Source of the DNA: Lutibacter litoralis
Lineage (GTDB): Bacteria > Bacteroidota > Bacteroidia > Flavobacteriales > Flavobacteriaceae
Assembly (NCBI RefSeq): GCF_014646675.1
Contig: NZ_BMNS01000001.1
Coordinates: 304,212-368,211, forward strand
Reading direction: 5' to 3'
DNA length: 64,000 nucleotides
The notes under the pieces were generated by a model, which ran no database searches, had not been told where the DNA came from, and saw nothing but the letters and a program-made list of their open reading frames with translations. A program made the position numbers and the translations under genes. The first letter of the stretch is position 1. Each line of letters opens with the position of its first letter. This document shows, in pieces, positions 52,886 through 60,744 of this stretch.

Positions 52886-53770
52886 TTATAAATTGAATTC
52901 TGCTCCAGATAGGATGTGCTTTATAGATTCCAAAGTGAATCCGTTACCAATTGCATGAGCTGCTGGTGTTTTCTTCAGTAGACTGGTATAACCATCTGGA
53001 AGTGTTTGAAGTCGCTCTAGTTCCGTTACGCTAAACAATCTAAATAAGGATTTAGCTGTAATAGCATCCATATTTTCAATACTCGTTAGCTTGTCTTTCT
53101 TATGCAACTTTGCAAATGCTTTATCGTAATAGACCACGTTACCTAGTGATTTGGTTAGGTATCGTATCAGTCCTTTTTTAGTATGTGGTACATTTTTAGT
53201 AAGTACACAATTGGATTTCACACGGTCCACATATCCATCGGTGATGATATCATCTAGTACAATATGCGTATCGGTTGGAATTGTTATCGGTATGTTGATC
53301 CAGTAGATACGATGACGATTCTGTGCGCTCACTAGATTGGAGTTGATGGCTATTCCTTTAACTCCTAGTAGTTCATCTAGTCGGTTCTTGTCGGTCCTAG
53401 ACATCGAACCAACATTTTCAAATAGAAAGTACGTTGGTGCTACTTCATTCAATAGGCGCAGTGCTTCAAAAAATAATCCTGATTTTTCACCATCTAATCC
53501 TTTTCGGTCTTTTCTGAGTGATGTTAAATCCACACAAGGCGAACCCGCAACCAATAAATCTATTGGTGGTAACGATGCGCCATCAACTTGTTTGATACAC
53601 CCAAGTTGGGTGCTACTTGGGAAATGATGCTGAGTTACTTTAATAGCGTTGTTATCTATTTCAGATGCGTAATAGTTTGCGATGGGAATGTTTAATTGTT
53701 GTAATGCTAATTGTGCTATTGATATTCCATCAAATAATGATAACACGTTTAGTCCTTTGTTTTGGTTCAT
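52886..53770 (-). CDS. Orphan DNA (cytosine-5-)methyltransferase
   Basis: A 294-residue C5 methyltransferase. Motif I NVLSLFDGISIAQLAL, motif IV with the catalytic Cys (VAGSPCVDLTS), motif VI YFLFENVGSM, motif VIII SAQNRHRIYW and motif X AHAIGNGFTLES are all intact. The RKDRKGLDGEKSGLF stretch after motif IV resembles phage-borne and Dnmt3-like enzymes. The short target-recognition region (about 170-245) predicts a short site. No restriction gene is adjacent, so it probably protects the element or sets an epigenetic mark. Confidence 0.93.
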   Translation of the reverse strand: MNQNKGLNVLSLFDGISIAQLALQQLNIPIANYYASEIDNNAIKVTQHHFPSSTQLGCIKQVDGASLPPIDLLVAGSPCVDLTSLRKDRKGLDGEKSGLFFEALRLLNEVAPTYFLFENVGSMSRTDKNRLDELLGVKGIAINSNLVSAQNRHRIYWINIPITIPTDTHIVLDDIITDGYVDRVKSNCVLTKNVPHTKKGLIRYLTKSLGNVVYYDKAFAKLHKKDKLTSIENMDAITAKSLFRLFSVTELERLQTLPDGYTSLLKKTPAAHAIGNGFTLESIKHILSGAEFNL

Positions 53771-54032
53771 TTATCCGTTTAGAGATAAATAGGTGTGACT
53801 CACCTAAAAAACACAAGGAGCTAGTGATTTTAGCCAAAAAACAGCCTTAATCTAGTGGAAATCGGATAAAGCTGTGAGGTTAAAATACTAAAAACGCAAA
53901 TATTGTTTAATATTTAGAATTCTTAATTACCTATAAATAAGATGTTTAACATTTATATCGTTGATTTTAGCGAAGTTTATACAAATATTATTCTATATTT
54001 GCAAGTGTTTTGCAATATTTTTTCACTTTTTA

Positions 54033-54064
54033 TTTGGTAGTCTCGATTATTTTCCGTATATTTG
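54033..54064 (+). promoter_or_regulatory. Strong promoter of the candidate small RNA
   Basis: TTTG (54033) and TATATTTG (54057-54064) match both elements of the Bacteroidota consensus with a 20-base spacer. No start codon follows before a terminator, so it drives a non-coding transcript or an attenuated leader. Confidence 0.65.
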
Positions 54065-54070
54065 CATTAA

Positions 54071-54212
54071 TTAATTGAAAGAGTAATTGTCTGTTATCCT
54101 GATTAGATAGCAGTTGTTTTTTATTAAATTAATTTTTTTTGAATTTACATAGGTGAAAGATTTTCACCAAGCATACTGTAGCCATTACCTAGCACTTAGG
54201 AGTGGCTTTTTT
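54071..54212 (+). ncRNA. Candidate small RNA or attenuator inside the element
   Basis: Downstream of a consensus promoter lie three hairpins in order: CTGTTATC/GATAGCAG (54091-54113) followed by TTGTTTTTT, a perfect GGTGAAA/TTTCACC (54152-54168), and a bulged stem AGCCATTACCTA/TAGGAGTGGCT (54180-54207) followed by TTTTTT. The first and last are terminator-like, giving transcripts of about 50 or 140 bases. No reading frame is present. It may control copy number or the serine recombinase gene downstream. Confidence 0.5.
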
Positions 54213-54512
54213 ATGCGCTAAATTCAAGGTTTGTGATGCTGATACTAAAAATAGTGCTGTTTTTAATTGTCCGCTGACCAAATTAACAACGAACCCAGCA
54301 ATGACGGGGCTTTAATTAAAAAATAAGTTCTAAAAAGCTGGCACGGGAATAATATTCCTTGTATCCTTGAAAAGTGTTATGGAAAAAGGTAAAGCATTCC
54401 CCATAACGGCTGTAGGCCCCTTAATCAGGGCGATAGACCAACAAAGTAGTTAGAAAATCGGGTGGACCTTTTATTATAACGGAAAATATAAGATTAACAT
54501 TAAAAAATTAGG

Positions 54513-55169
54513 ATGATGACACAAGTAGCAATTTTTGGAAGAACCAGTACTCAGGAACAAGACTATCAACGTCAGGTGGTGGATATGCAGAAAGTAGCGG
54601 ACCATTTTAGATATGAAGTGGTAAGTGTCATTACCGAAAAGATTAGTGGAGCTAAATCCAATATGGAGCGTTTGGGTGTTCAAACCTTGTTAAGTGAGGC
54701 TAAAGCGGGTAAGTTCGAGAAAGTGTTGGTAACGGAAGTATCTCGTTTGGGTCGGTCAACGCTGGAAACTTTGAAACTTGTCGATGAACTACATAGTTAT
54801 GGTGTTAGCATCTATTTGCATGACCTAAAAAGCGAAACGCTGAATGATGAAGGTGAAATGAACATGCAAACAGAAATGATGGTGCATATGTTGTCGTTGT
54901 TCGCTAAGAACGAAAGAAGAACCACTATCGAAAGGATTCGTAGCGGAATGCAACAAGCCAAATTAAGCGGTGTGCATTGTGGAAGATACAAAGGAACTAG
55001 TGAGGCTACAAGTACATTTCTTTCAAAATATCCAAAAGTAATCGGTGGATTAAAAAAAGGATTTAGCGTTAGAGAATGCGTTAAATTATATGGAGTTTCA
55101 CTAGGAACAGTAGCAAAAATAAGAGGATTGATTAAAAATAAATTGGTAGTAGAAAAAGAAGCAGCATAG
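54513..55169 (+). CDS. Small serine recombinase (resolvase/invertase family)
   Basis: A 218-residue resolvase-type recombinase. The catalytic Ser lies in FGRTST at the N-terminus; the conserved arginines are in EVSRLGRSTLE; the E-helix is MQTEMMVHMLSLFAKNERR; and a C-terminal helix-turn-helix (FSVRECVKLYGVSLGTVAKIRG) binds DNA. It probably resolves dimers or inverts a segment rather than integrating the element, which fits the tyrosine recombinases better. The structured region before it may hold its site. Confidence 0.92.
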   Translation: MMTQVAIFGRTSTQEQDYQRQVVDMQKVADHFRYEVVSVITEKISGAKSNMERLGVQTLLSEAKAGKFEKVLVTEVSRLGRSTLETLKLVDELHSYGVSIYLHDLKSETLNDEGEMNMQTEMMVHMLSLFAKNERRTTIERIRSGMQQAKLSGVHCGRYKGTSEATSTFLSKYPKVIGGLKKGFSVRECVKLYGVSLGTVAKIRGLIKNKLVVEKEAA

Positions 55170-55285
55170 CATAATCACAGTACAATAACCAATTACATAA
55201 CCACAAATAAAAAATTTAGGCTAGACCTGAGATGGAATACCTATGCCTTAACGTAAAATAAATATGAATTTAAAAATTGAAATAT

Positions 55286-55576
55286 ATGGCATCACAAATA
55301 GCAAAAGAAGTAATGCGGTTAGCAAGTAATCGGCAATATAAAGAAGCATTGAATTTACTAAGCAGAATCAAGGTTAAAAATTTAACAGTAACCAGAGCAA
55401 CACTGAAAAGTAAGTATTGTTTAAAACCTAAAGACATTGAAAAGTTACACTATATAGAAGTAGATAATCCACATGTTAAAAGTGCTGGCAAAATGCGCCT
55501 CTATCTTAGAGCTGAGGCATATAATCACTCGCTAAAAATAAAAAGAAGTAAAAAAATTAAAAGTAAAAGCCTATGA
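55286..55576 (+). CDS. Small basic protein coupled to the ATPase gene
   Basis: A 96-residue protein, MASQIAKEVMRLASNRQYKEAL..., largely helical with a Lys/Arg-rich tail (LKIKRSKKIKSKSL) suited to nucleic-acid binding. An in-frame TTG at 55277 is possible. Its stop overlaps the ATG of the ATPase gene (ATGA), which implies coupled translation and a shared task. Family unknown. Confidence 0.6.
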   Translation: MASQIAKEVMRLASNRQYKEALNLLSRIKVKNLTVTRATLKSKYCLKPKDIEKLHYIEVDNPHVKSAGKMRLYLRAEAYNHSLKIKRSKKIKSKSL

Positions 55577-57123
55577 AATTAAATACAGATGATAAAAACA
55601 ATTTCGTATTTGAATACGATGATATCCAGATTCAAGTCCCTGGCGGATTAAACGATGAAAAGCTAGATAGTTTAAGAGTAACGTTAAAAATAAACAAAGC
55701 AGACAGCCATGTAAATGTTCGTCATAGCCTGAATCTGTTTAATCATACTCAGGTGGAGAAATTCCTTCTTCAGGTCTCCTATCAATTGGAAATCAGTGAT
55801 ACCATGGTCCGTAAAGCATTCATTAAACTTACCGATGAACTAGAACAACATAGGTTGACTCAGCCATCACAAAGCGATGAGCAAGTAGCAATCGAGTATC
55901 AGCTACCTAAAGAAGAATTTATAGAAGCTAAGGATTTTTTATGTGCTGAGAACTTATTGGAGCGGACCAACAACCGTATTGGCGCTAGTGGTATTATTGG
56001 TGAAGAGAACAATCGATTACTGATGTATTTGATATTCACTTCACGTAAAACTACCAATCCATTACACTGCATATCATTCGGTTCTTCGGGTGTAGGTAAA
56101 ACGCATTTGCAGTCCAATGTATCAGAACTAATACCTAGTGAAGATAAAGTAGAAATTACCCAGCTATCTGCCAATGCTTTCTACTATTTCAATCGCTATG
56201 ACCTTAAAAACAAATTGGTCCTGATTGAAGATATGGATGGTGCTGAAGATGGTTTGTTACCACTTCGGGAATTGCAGACAAAGAAACGTATCTCTAAATC
56301 TGTAGTTCAAAAAAGCATCGGTGGTCGTGGTAGAACCAATAATCTAGTTGTGGAGGGTCCAGTCTGTGTAGCTGGATGCACCACTCAAGAAGGTATGTAT
56401 CAGGACAATGCCAATCGGTCCTTCTTGTTGTATATCGATGAGAGTTCAGAGCAAGATGAGCGTATTATGGCGTATCAACGTATGCTATATGCTGGTAAAG
56501 TAGATGGGGATTATCAGGATGTATCTGCTAAGTTATTACGCAACGTCCAGCGACTGTTAAAACCCATCAAGGTCATCAATCCGTATGCGGAACATCTAAA
56601 ACTTCCAAATACAGTATTTAAGCCTAGACGAACCAATCTACATTATTTACAGCTGATAGAAGTGGTTACTTTTTACCACCAGCACCAGCGTGAAGAACGA
56701 TGTGATGAAACTACTGGTGAAGTATATATTGAAACCACATTGGAAGATATCAAGATGGCTAATACACTGATTAAAGAAGTGCTCTTGCGTAAATCCGATA
56801 GGCTTAATGGTGCTGCTAGAACTTACTTTGAAAGCCTTAGTGGTTATCTAGCTGAAAACAACAGTCAGACCTATTCGAATACGGAGATTAGACGTGAATT
56901 TGGAATAAGTGAAACAACACTCAGACGGCATCATAAAGTGTTGTTAGCAGAAGGTTATATCGAAAAGGTTGGTGGCAATAGAACCGAATCTTTTGAGTAT
57001 AAGCTGTTGGATGTAAACGAGTTTAAGGATTTGGAAGCGACCATTGAGAAGGCATTAAACCTATGTTTAGAGTACGCCACCCCGCCATCGGTTCGCCACA
57101 GTGGTAATGGCGAACCTAAATAA
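55573..57123 (+). CDS. AAA-type ATPase with C-terminal winged helix
   Basis: A 516-residue protein. The ATPase domain has Walker A FGSSGVGKTH (about residue 178) and Walker B LVLIEDMDGAEDG (about 215), a later sensor-like SIGGRGRTNN, and a C-terminal helix-turn-helix (YSNTEIRREFGISETTLRRHHKVL). The layout suggests a replication or partition ATPase loading onto the element's DNA, perhaps with the HUH protein. I cannot name a family. Its last codons lie in an inverted repeat of GGTTCGCCA. Confidence 0.7.
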   Translation: MKLNTDDKNNFVFEYDDIQIQVPGGLNDEKLDSLRVTLKINKADSHVNVRHSLNLFNHTQVEKFLLQVSYQLEISDTMVRKAFIKLTDELEQHRLTQPSQSDEQVAIEYQLPKEEFIEAKDFLCAENLLERTNNRIGASGIIGEENNRLLMYLIFTSRKTTNPLHCISFGSSGVGKTHLQSNVSELIPSEDKVEITQLSANAFYYFNRYDLKNKLVLIEDMDGAEDGLLPLRELQTKKRISKSVVQKSIGGRGRTNNLVVEGPVCVAGCTTQEGMYQDNANRSFLLYIDESSEQDERIMAYQRMLYAGKVDGDYQDVSAKLLRNVQRLLKPIKVINPYAEHLKLPNTVFKPRRTNLHYLQLIEVVTFYHQHQREERCDETTGEVYIETTLEDIKMANTLIKEVLLRKSDRLNGAARTYFESLSGYLAENNSQTYSNTEIRREFGISETTLRRHHKVLLAEGYIEKVGGNRTESFEYKLLDVNEFKDLEATIEKALNLCLEYATPPSVRHSGNGEPK

Positions 57124-57156
57124 CTGTAAGTAAGAATAATAACTGTGGTTCGCCAC
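57090..57156. repeat. Three copies of GGTTCGCCA at the end of the ATPase gene
   Basis: GGTTCGCCA (57090-57098) and its inverse TGGCGAACC (57108-57116) form a 9-bp stem; a third direct copy lies at 57147-57155 in GTGG-TTCG-CCAC. The array spans the ATPase stop and ends 26 bases before the first tyrosine recombinase gene. It could be a protein-binding array or an RNA structure controlling recombinase expression. Confidence 0.6.
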
Positions 57157-57181
57157 TAATAACAATTTAAAAGCAAGCAAT

Positions 57182-58120
57182 ATGAAAAGTTTACAACTAC
57201 ATAGCAAGTCATTCAATGCGATTCTAATCGATTTTACCAGTGACCTTCGCATCAGAAATTACAACCCTAAAGCTGTTTACAACAACCCCAACCATATAAG
57301 AGAGTTCCTACATTATCTGGAAGCAAAAGGTCATGAAAACTTAGCTGGGGTGACTACCAAACTAGTTACAGCCTATTATAAATACCTATCTACTCGTAAA
57401 AATCTAACTCGTGGTGGTGCACTAAGTAATTCGTCACTGAATAAGCATCAAAATGCATTACATCAGTTCTTGAGCTATCTAAAAAACAACGGTGCTAAAA
57501 TAAACTTTGGTGTGCATCTTAAAAATGAAAAGCCCAATACCATCGATGTAAAAGATATCCTAACCCAAAAGGAAACACTGGACCTATTTGATGCTTGTGA
57601 GTATTCACATGTTTCACAGCGTTTTAGATTGCGTGATAAAGCCATCTTAGTAGTATTGTATTCTTGTGGTCTTAGAAGAAATGAAGCGGTTGGACTCAAC
57701 ATATCGGATGTGGATTTTGATAAAAGACAACTCTATATTCGTAATGGCTCTAGAAATAAAAGACGTGAAATACCCTATGTTTCCGTAAACGATTTTAATC
57801 TTCAGATACTAAAAGAGTATTTAGAAAACGCTAGACCACAGTTCTATTTAGCTGACCAATCCGAATCTTTGTTTATAAATAAAAATGGTGGTAGCCTTAA
57901 AGGTATGAGCTTTGCAAATAGGCTAAGCGCTATTGTAAAAGCTAGTGAAAATGAAGCTATCATCGAAAAAAAGATATCACCACATAATTTACGTCATAGC
58001 GTTGCTACGCATCTATTACAAAATGGTATGCCTATTGAAAAAGTAAAAGAATTCCTAGGTCATAAGTCCTTAGAATCCACACAAATCTATGTGCATATAA
58101 TCGAGCAACTAGATGCTTGA
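57182..58120 (+). CDS. Tyrosine recombinase/integrase (catalytically complete)
   Basis: A 312-residue XerC/D-like integrase with a SAM-like core-binding domain and a full catalytic set: Arg in SCGLRRNEA, Lys in SRNKRREIP, H-x-x-R-H in PHNLRHSVAT, His in LGHKSLEST and nucleophile Tyr in QIYVHI. It is the best candidate for cutting the ATTTGGA core. The second recombinase gene overlaps its end by 8 bases, so both are made together. Confidence 0.93.
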   Translation: MKSLQLHSKSFNAILIDFTSDLRIRNYNPKAVYNNPNHIREFLHYLEAKGHENLAGVTTKLVTAYYKYLSTRKNLTRGGALSNSSLNKHQNALHQFLSYLKNNGAKINFGVHLKNEKPNTIDVKDILTQKETLDLFDACEYSHVSQRFRLRDKAILVVLYSCGLRRNEAVGLNISDVDFDKRQLYIRNGSRNKRREIPYVSVNDFNLQILKEYLENARPQFYLADQSESLFINKNGGSLKGMSFANRLSAIVKASENEAIIEKKISPHNLRHSVATHLLQNGMPIEKVKEFLGHKSLESTQIYVHIIEQLDA

Positions 58121-59018
58121 TAGTTTCGAGGCATATCTAACTATCAATTGCTATACAGCTGATACCATAGATACTTATCTAGGTTCAGTTGGTAAGTTTC
58201 TTATCTGGTGCTCACAAAAGGATTATGACCCTGAACAAATGACTTACCGACAATGCACCGAATATTTCAATACCCTAAAAGCTGTAACCACCAAAAAAGG
58301 TACGCCCTATCGTGGTGTTACCATCCGAAATTATATAGGTGCTATCAAGCTATATTTTACATACCTAGTTTTTGAAGATATTAGAAACCTAAACCCTATT
58401 GAGGATTTTGATTACTTAACTGATAAAGATTTTAATCATAACCTATTAACCAAATCTGAGCTAAGAAATTTATACATATGCTTTCCTACACTTGATATCC
58501 AACATCCGAGCTGTCCATCGGTGGCAATTCGGGACAAGGTCATAACGGGTCTATGTGTATTTCAAGGTTTAAATTCCAGTGCGCTTAAAAGCCTGAACGT
58601 GGACCATGTGGACCTTGATAAACGTAAAATTCGAATCCCTGGTACTAACAGAACCAACACTAGAGTTTTAGCGTTAAATGAGTACCAATTAGCCCATTTA
58701 AGCAGCTATATCAGCCATCACAGAGCAGAACTTCAAAACAAGATAAACTGCTATTCAGAGAGCTTATTCATGGTGAATTCCAATCGCTTATCTTGTATCA
58801 TAAACCCACTAGGTAGAAAGCTTAGAGCACTAAACTACAAAGTCACCAACCTTAAGCAAATCCGTGCTTCGGTCATCACCATTTGGTTGCAACAATACGA
58901 TTTAAGAAAAGTGCAGATTATGGCTGGTCATAAGCATATCACCTCCACTGAAAGTTATAAAAAGTCGAACCCTGATGCGCTTCGCTCAGCTGCAGATGTG
59001 TATCACTTGATGCGGTAA
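58113..59018 (+). CDS. Second tyrosine recombinase with degraded active site
   Basis: A 301-residue tyrosine recombinase homologue. The first catalytic Arg is lost (FQGLNSSAL where GLRxxE is expected), the HxxR His is replaced (LKQIRASV), and the Lys site reads GTNRTNTR. The second Arg, the late His (AGHKHITST) and the Tyr (ESYKKS) remain. It is unlikely to cut alone and probably pairs with the complete recombinase as an architectural or directionality subunit. Confidence 0.85.
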   Translation: MLDSFEAYLTINCYTADTIDTYLGSVGKFLIWCSQKDYDPEQMTYRQCTEYFNTLKAVTTKKGTPYRGVTIRNYIGAIKLYFTYLVFEDIRNLNPIEDFDYLTDKDFNHNLLTKSELRNLYICFPTLDIQHPSCPSVAIRDKVITGLCVFQGLNSSALKSLNVDHVDLDKRKIRIPGTNRTNTRVLALNEYQLAHLSSYISHHRAELQNKINCYSESLFMVNSNRLSCIINPLGRKLRALNYKVTNLKQIRASVITIWLQQYDLRKVQIMAGHKHITSTESYKKSNPDALRSAADVYHLMR

Positions 59019-59019
59019 T

Positions 59020-59457
59020 CTAGTTCTTTTTAGCAAATAGTATTTTGCTTGGTGATACCACTGGAAGAATTATGTTATTCATGTTAGTTGCAGCTAATCG
59101 TTGATAAATAATTCCTCTTGCAGTTGAAAAACTTATCCCTATTAATGTGGAAATGAATATTCCAGAAAAAACTAATTCACTATCCTCTTTTAATTCGTAG
59201 AAGTGACTCAAATCTTTGACCTTATAATGAAAATCAATATTAAAAAGAGCCTTAAATTCATTACTAGAACTTTTACTACCAATGTTGATAACCAGTCCAA
59301 TCTTTACCCGTTCATCTTCTAAGTTATGTGATATACTATGAGCAACGTTTAAGTGAAAGTCTATCTTGTCAAGTTTTTTAGAATCAGTGATATCGCTTTC
59401 AAGTATATTGATGTGAAAGAGATTAATGTTTTCAGGTATTATCTTAGAATCTTTCAT
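59020..59457 (-). CDS. SecB-like chaperone of a toxin-antitoxin-chaperone operon
   Basis: A 145-residue beta-rich protein. Strands such as INLFHINILESDI and FKALFNIDFHYKV, then SGIFISTLIGISFSTARGIIYQRLA and IILPVVSPSKIL, follow the SecB pattern (the RGxxxx..N...LP ending). It is third in a 2-base-spaced operon after a toxin-like and an HTH antitoxin gene, the same order as higB-higA-secB in Mycobacterium tuberculosis. Its inferred role is folding and protecting the antitoxin. The SecB assignment rests on pattern recognition only. Confidence 0.6.
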   Translation of the reverse strand: MKDSKIIPENINLFHINILESDITDSKKLDKIDFHLNVAHSISHNLEDERVKIGLVINIGSKSSSNEFKALFNIDFHYKVKDLSHFYELKEDSELVFSGIFISTLIGISFSTARGIIYQRLAATNMNNIILPVVSPSKILFAKKN

Positions 59458-59459
59458 GA

Positions 59460-59870
59460 CTACATTGCGTTGTCATATTCACCTTCAGGACAACCAGTGC
59501 TAACATTAGACTCTTGGTAATCATTTATAGCATCATTAAGATTGCCTTTTATCACACCAAGATAAACATATTTCTTTTCTGGAATTGGTTGAATATTTGG
59601 AACAACGTTTAGTATATTTTCACCAAGAACAGTTTCCATCTTGTCAATGCTTTTCATCGTTAGATTATGCGTTCCTGATAGCCATTTTGTTATCTCAGAA
59701 GGCCTCTTTCCAAGCATCTCTGCAAAAGCGGTTCTTGTGATATTCTTTTCCTTAAGAATGTAGGATACTCTATTTGCAATAGCTAGATTCCTCTTAACTA
59801 ATCGAGAAATTTTAGGGTCGCCATTATCATTTAGCCAGTTATCAATTATATTTTCTTTTGGGAATTTCAT
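59460..59870 (-). CDS. HigA-like XRE-family antitoxin
   Basis: A 136-residue protein with a clear helix-turn-helix (RTAFAEMLGKRPSEITKWLSG, about residues 46-66) of the HigA/XRE type, flanked by helices, then a C-terminal extension of about 50 residues (PIPEKKYVYLGVIKGNLND to PEGEYDNAM). Chaperone-dependent antitoxins carry such extensions (chaperone addiction segments). It is two bases from each neighbour. It would also bind the operator palindromes at 60396-60440. Confidence 0.78.
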   Translation of the reverse strand: MKFPKENIIDNWLNDNGDPKISRLVKRNLAIANRVSYILKEKNITRTAFAEMLGKRPSEITKWLSGTHNLTMKSIDKMETVLGENILNVVPNIQPIPEKKYVYLGVIKGNLNDAINDYQESNVSTGCPEGEYDNAM

Positions 59871-59872
59871 AT

Positions 59873-60397
59873 TTAAAAATAGATTATTAAATCTTCGTTA
59901 TAACTTATTTCAGTCCAATTATCATTCCAATTTATATCGCCTTCAATAAAAGCGGTATTAATGGCTTTGGTTAGTTTATTTGCTAATTTAAAATGTGGTT
60001 TGACATTTGGGCAATTTTGTGCTTTTCTATCGGTCTTAATATCACCATTAAATAAAAATACTACGCTTTCATTTGCTCTTAAGCAGTATAACCTTAGACT
60101 ATTTGCTTTTTTCTTTCCGTATTCAGTGTATTGAGGTTTTCTGCTGATTCCTTGTGGAGGCAGCGCTGAAGTATCTGCTGTTTCTCCTTCTGGTCTAAAA
60201 TAATCTGTTCGTGCACCATAATTATTTCCTATTTCTTTTAACCAATTTAAAATATGGTCTAATTTGTTTTTATTCTCTGTTGTATGATTTTTAACAAAAT
60301 CCTCAAATAGTGAGGTGTCTCCATCGTCAATACTAACAGAATAATAGCTAACTTTTTTGTATTGAGCTATTGGTTTTATATGTGCAAAGGTATTCAC
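59873..60397 (-). CDS. HigB/RelE-like toxin of the operon
   Basis: A 174-residue protein starting with GTG. The C-terminal half, SLRLYCLRANESVVFLFNGDIKTDRKAQ and ANKLTKAINTAF, fits the RelE/HigB mRNA-interferase pattern (beta strands with Arg, then a Lys-rich turn). The N-terminal part (to about residue 90) is extra. It is first in the operon, its start codon lies in one operator palindrome, and an HTH antitoxin gene follows. Toxin identity is inferred from position and pattern. Confidence 0.6.
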   Translation of the reverse strand: MNTFAHIKPIAQYKKVSYYSVSIDDGDTSLFEDFVKNHTTENKNKLDHILNWLKEIGNNYGARTDYFRPEGETADTSALPPQGISRKPQYTEYGKKKANSLRLYCLRANESVVFLFNGDIKTDRKAQNCPNVKPHFKLANKLTKAINTAFIEGDINWNDNWTEISYNEDLIIYF

Positions 60398-60405
60398 TTA
60401 TAAGT
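60396..60405. promoter_or_regulatory. Operator 1 of the toxin-antitoxin-chaperone operon
   Basis: ACTTATAAGT, a perfect palindrome within TTCACTTATAAGTTAA, overlapping the toxin start codon. It resembles operator 2 and would let the antitoxin repress its own operon. Confidence 0.6.
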
Positions 60406-60412
60406 TAAATTG

Positions 60413-60420
60413 CAAATTTA
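60413..60420 (-). promoter_or_regulatory. -7 box of the toxin-antitoxin-chaperone operon
   Basis: On the minus strand TAAATTTG matches the consensus exactly. It is bracketed by the two operators, so a bound repressor would block RNA polymerase. Transcription would begin only about 10 bases before the GTG. Confidence 0.65.
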
Positions 60421-60440
60421 TTTTCACTTTTAAGTGAAAA
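60421..60440. promoter_or_regulatory. Operator 2 of the toxin-antitoxin-chaperone operon
   Basis: Arms TTTTCACTT and AAGTGAAAA around a central TT, directly upstream of the -7 box. It shares the CACTT half-site with operator 1. Confidence 0.65.
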
Positions 60441-60744
60441 GATGTTTTATTGAAATATTCAACGACATCAAAAATACAACTTCACATTAAACTTTATCTA
60501 AAAAATATTTTGGACTTATCAACAATATTTTACAATGTTAATTATTGTGGTAAACCCGTAATTTCGTTACAATTGAATTCATTAATTTTATCTGTTTTCT
60601 TATCCTATTTAACTAGGATTAAAAACTAATTATATCTAAATTTGATTTAGCATTACGTTCTTTAAAATAATTGCTTGAAATTGAAAGCTAGGTAATAAAA
60701 TAGAAATAATGATATAGCTCTTTTTTCTTAGCAGTGTAGTACTC

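Larger units (their letters stand above)
53771..54512. other. 742-base non-coding control region
   Basis: No gene of useful size. It contains a small AGGT/ACCT hairpin near 53791, two plus-strand -7 boxes (53994-54001 and 54057-54064), the candidate small RNA with two hairpins and a terminator (to 54212), the perfect palindrome GGAATAATATTCC (54346-54358), a GTTATGG/CCATAAC stem (54376-54407) and a GCCC/GGGC stem (54416-54431). The palindromes directly before the serine recombinase gene could also be its recombination site. Confidence 0.6.
60398..60744. other. Right-end non-coding region of the element
   Basis: Contains the promoter and both operators of the toxin operon (to 60440), then about 300 A/T-rich bases without a gene. 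A 6-bp inverted repeat ATCCTA/TAGGAT near 60605 may be a recombinase arm site. It ends at the attR core. Confidence 0.6.

Noticed and set aside
54300-54480. tmRNA, RNase P RNA or a group II intron
   Set aside because: None of the characteristic conserved segments (tmRNA ends, P4 helix, domain V) could be recognised.
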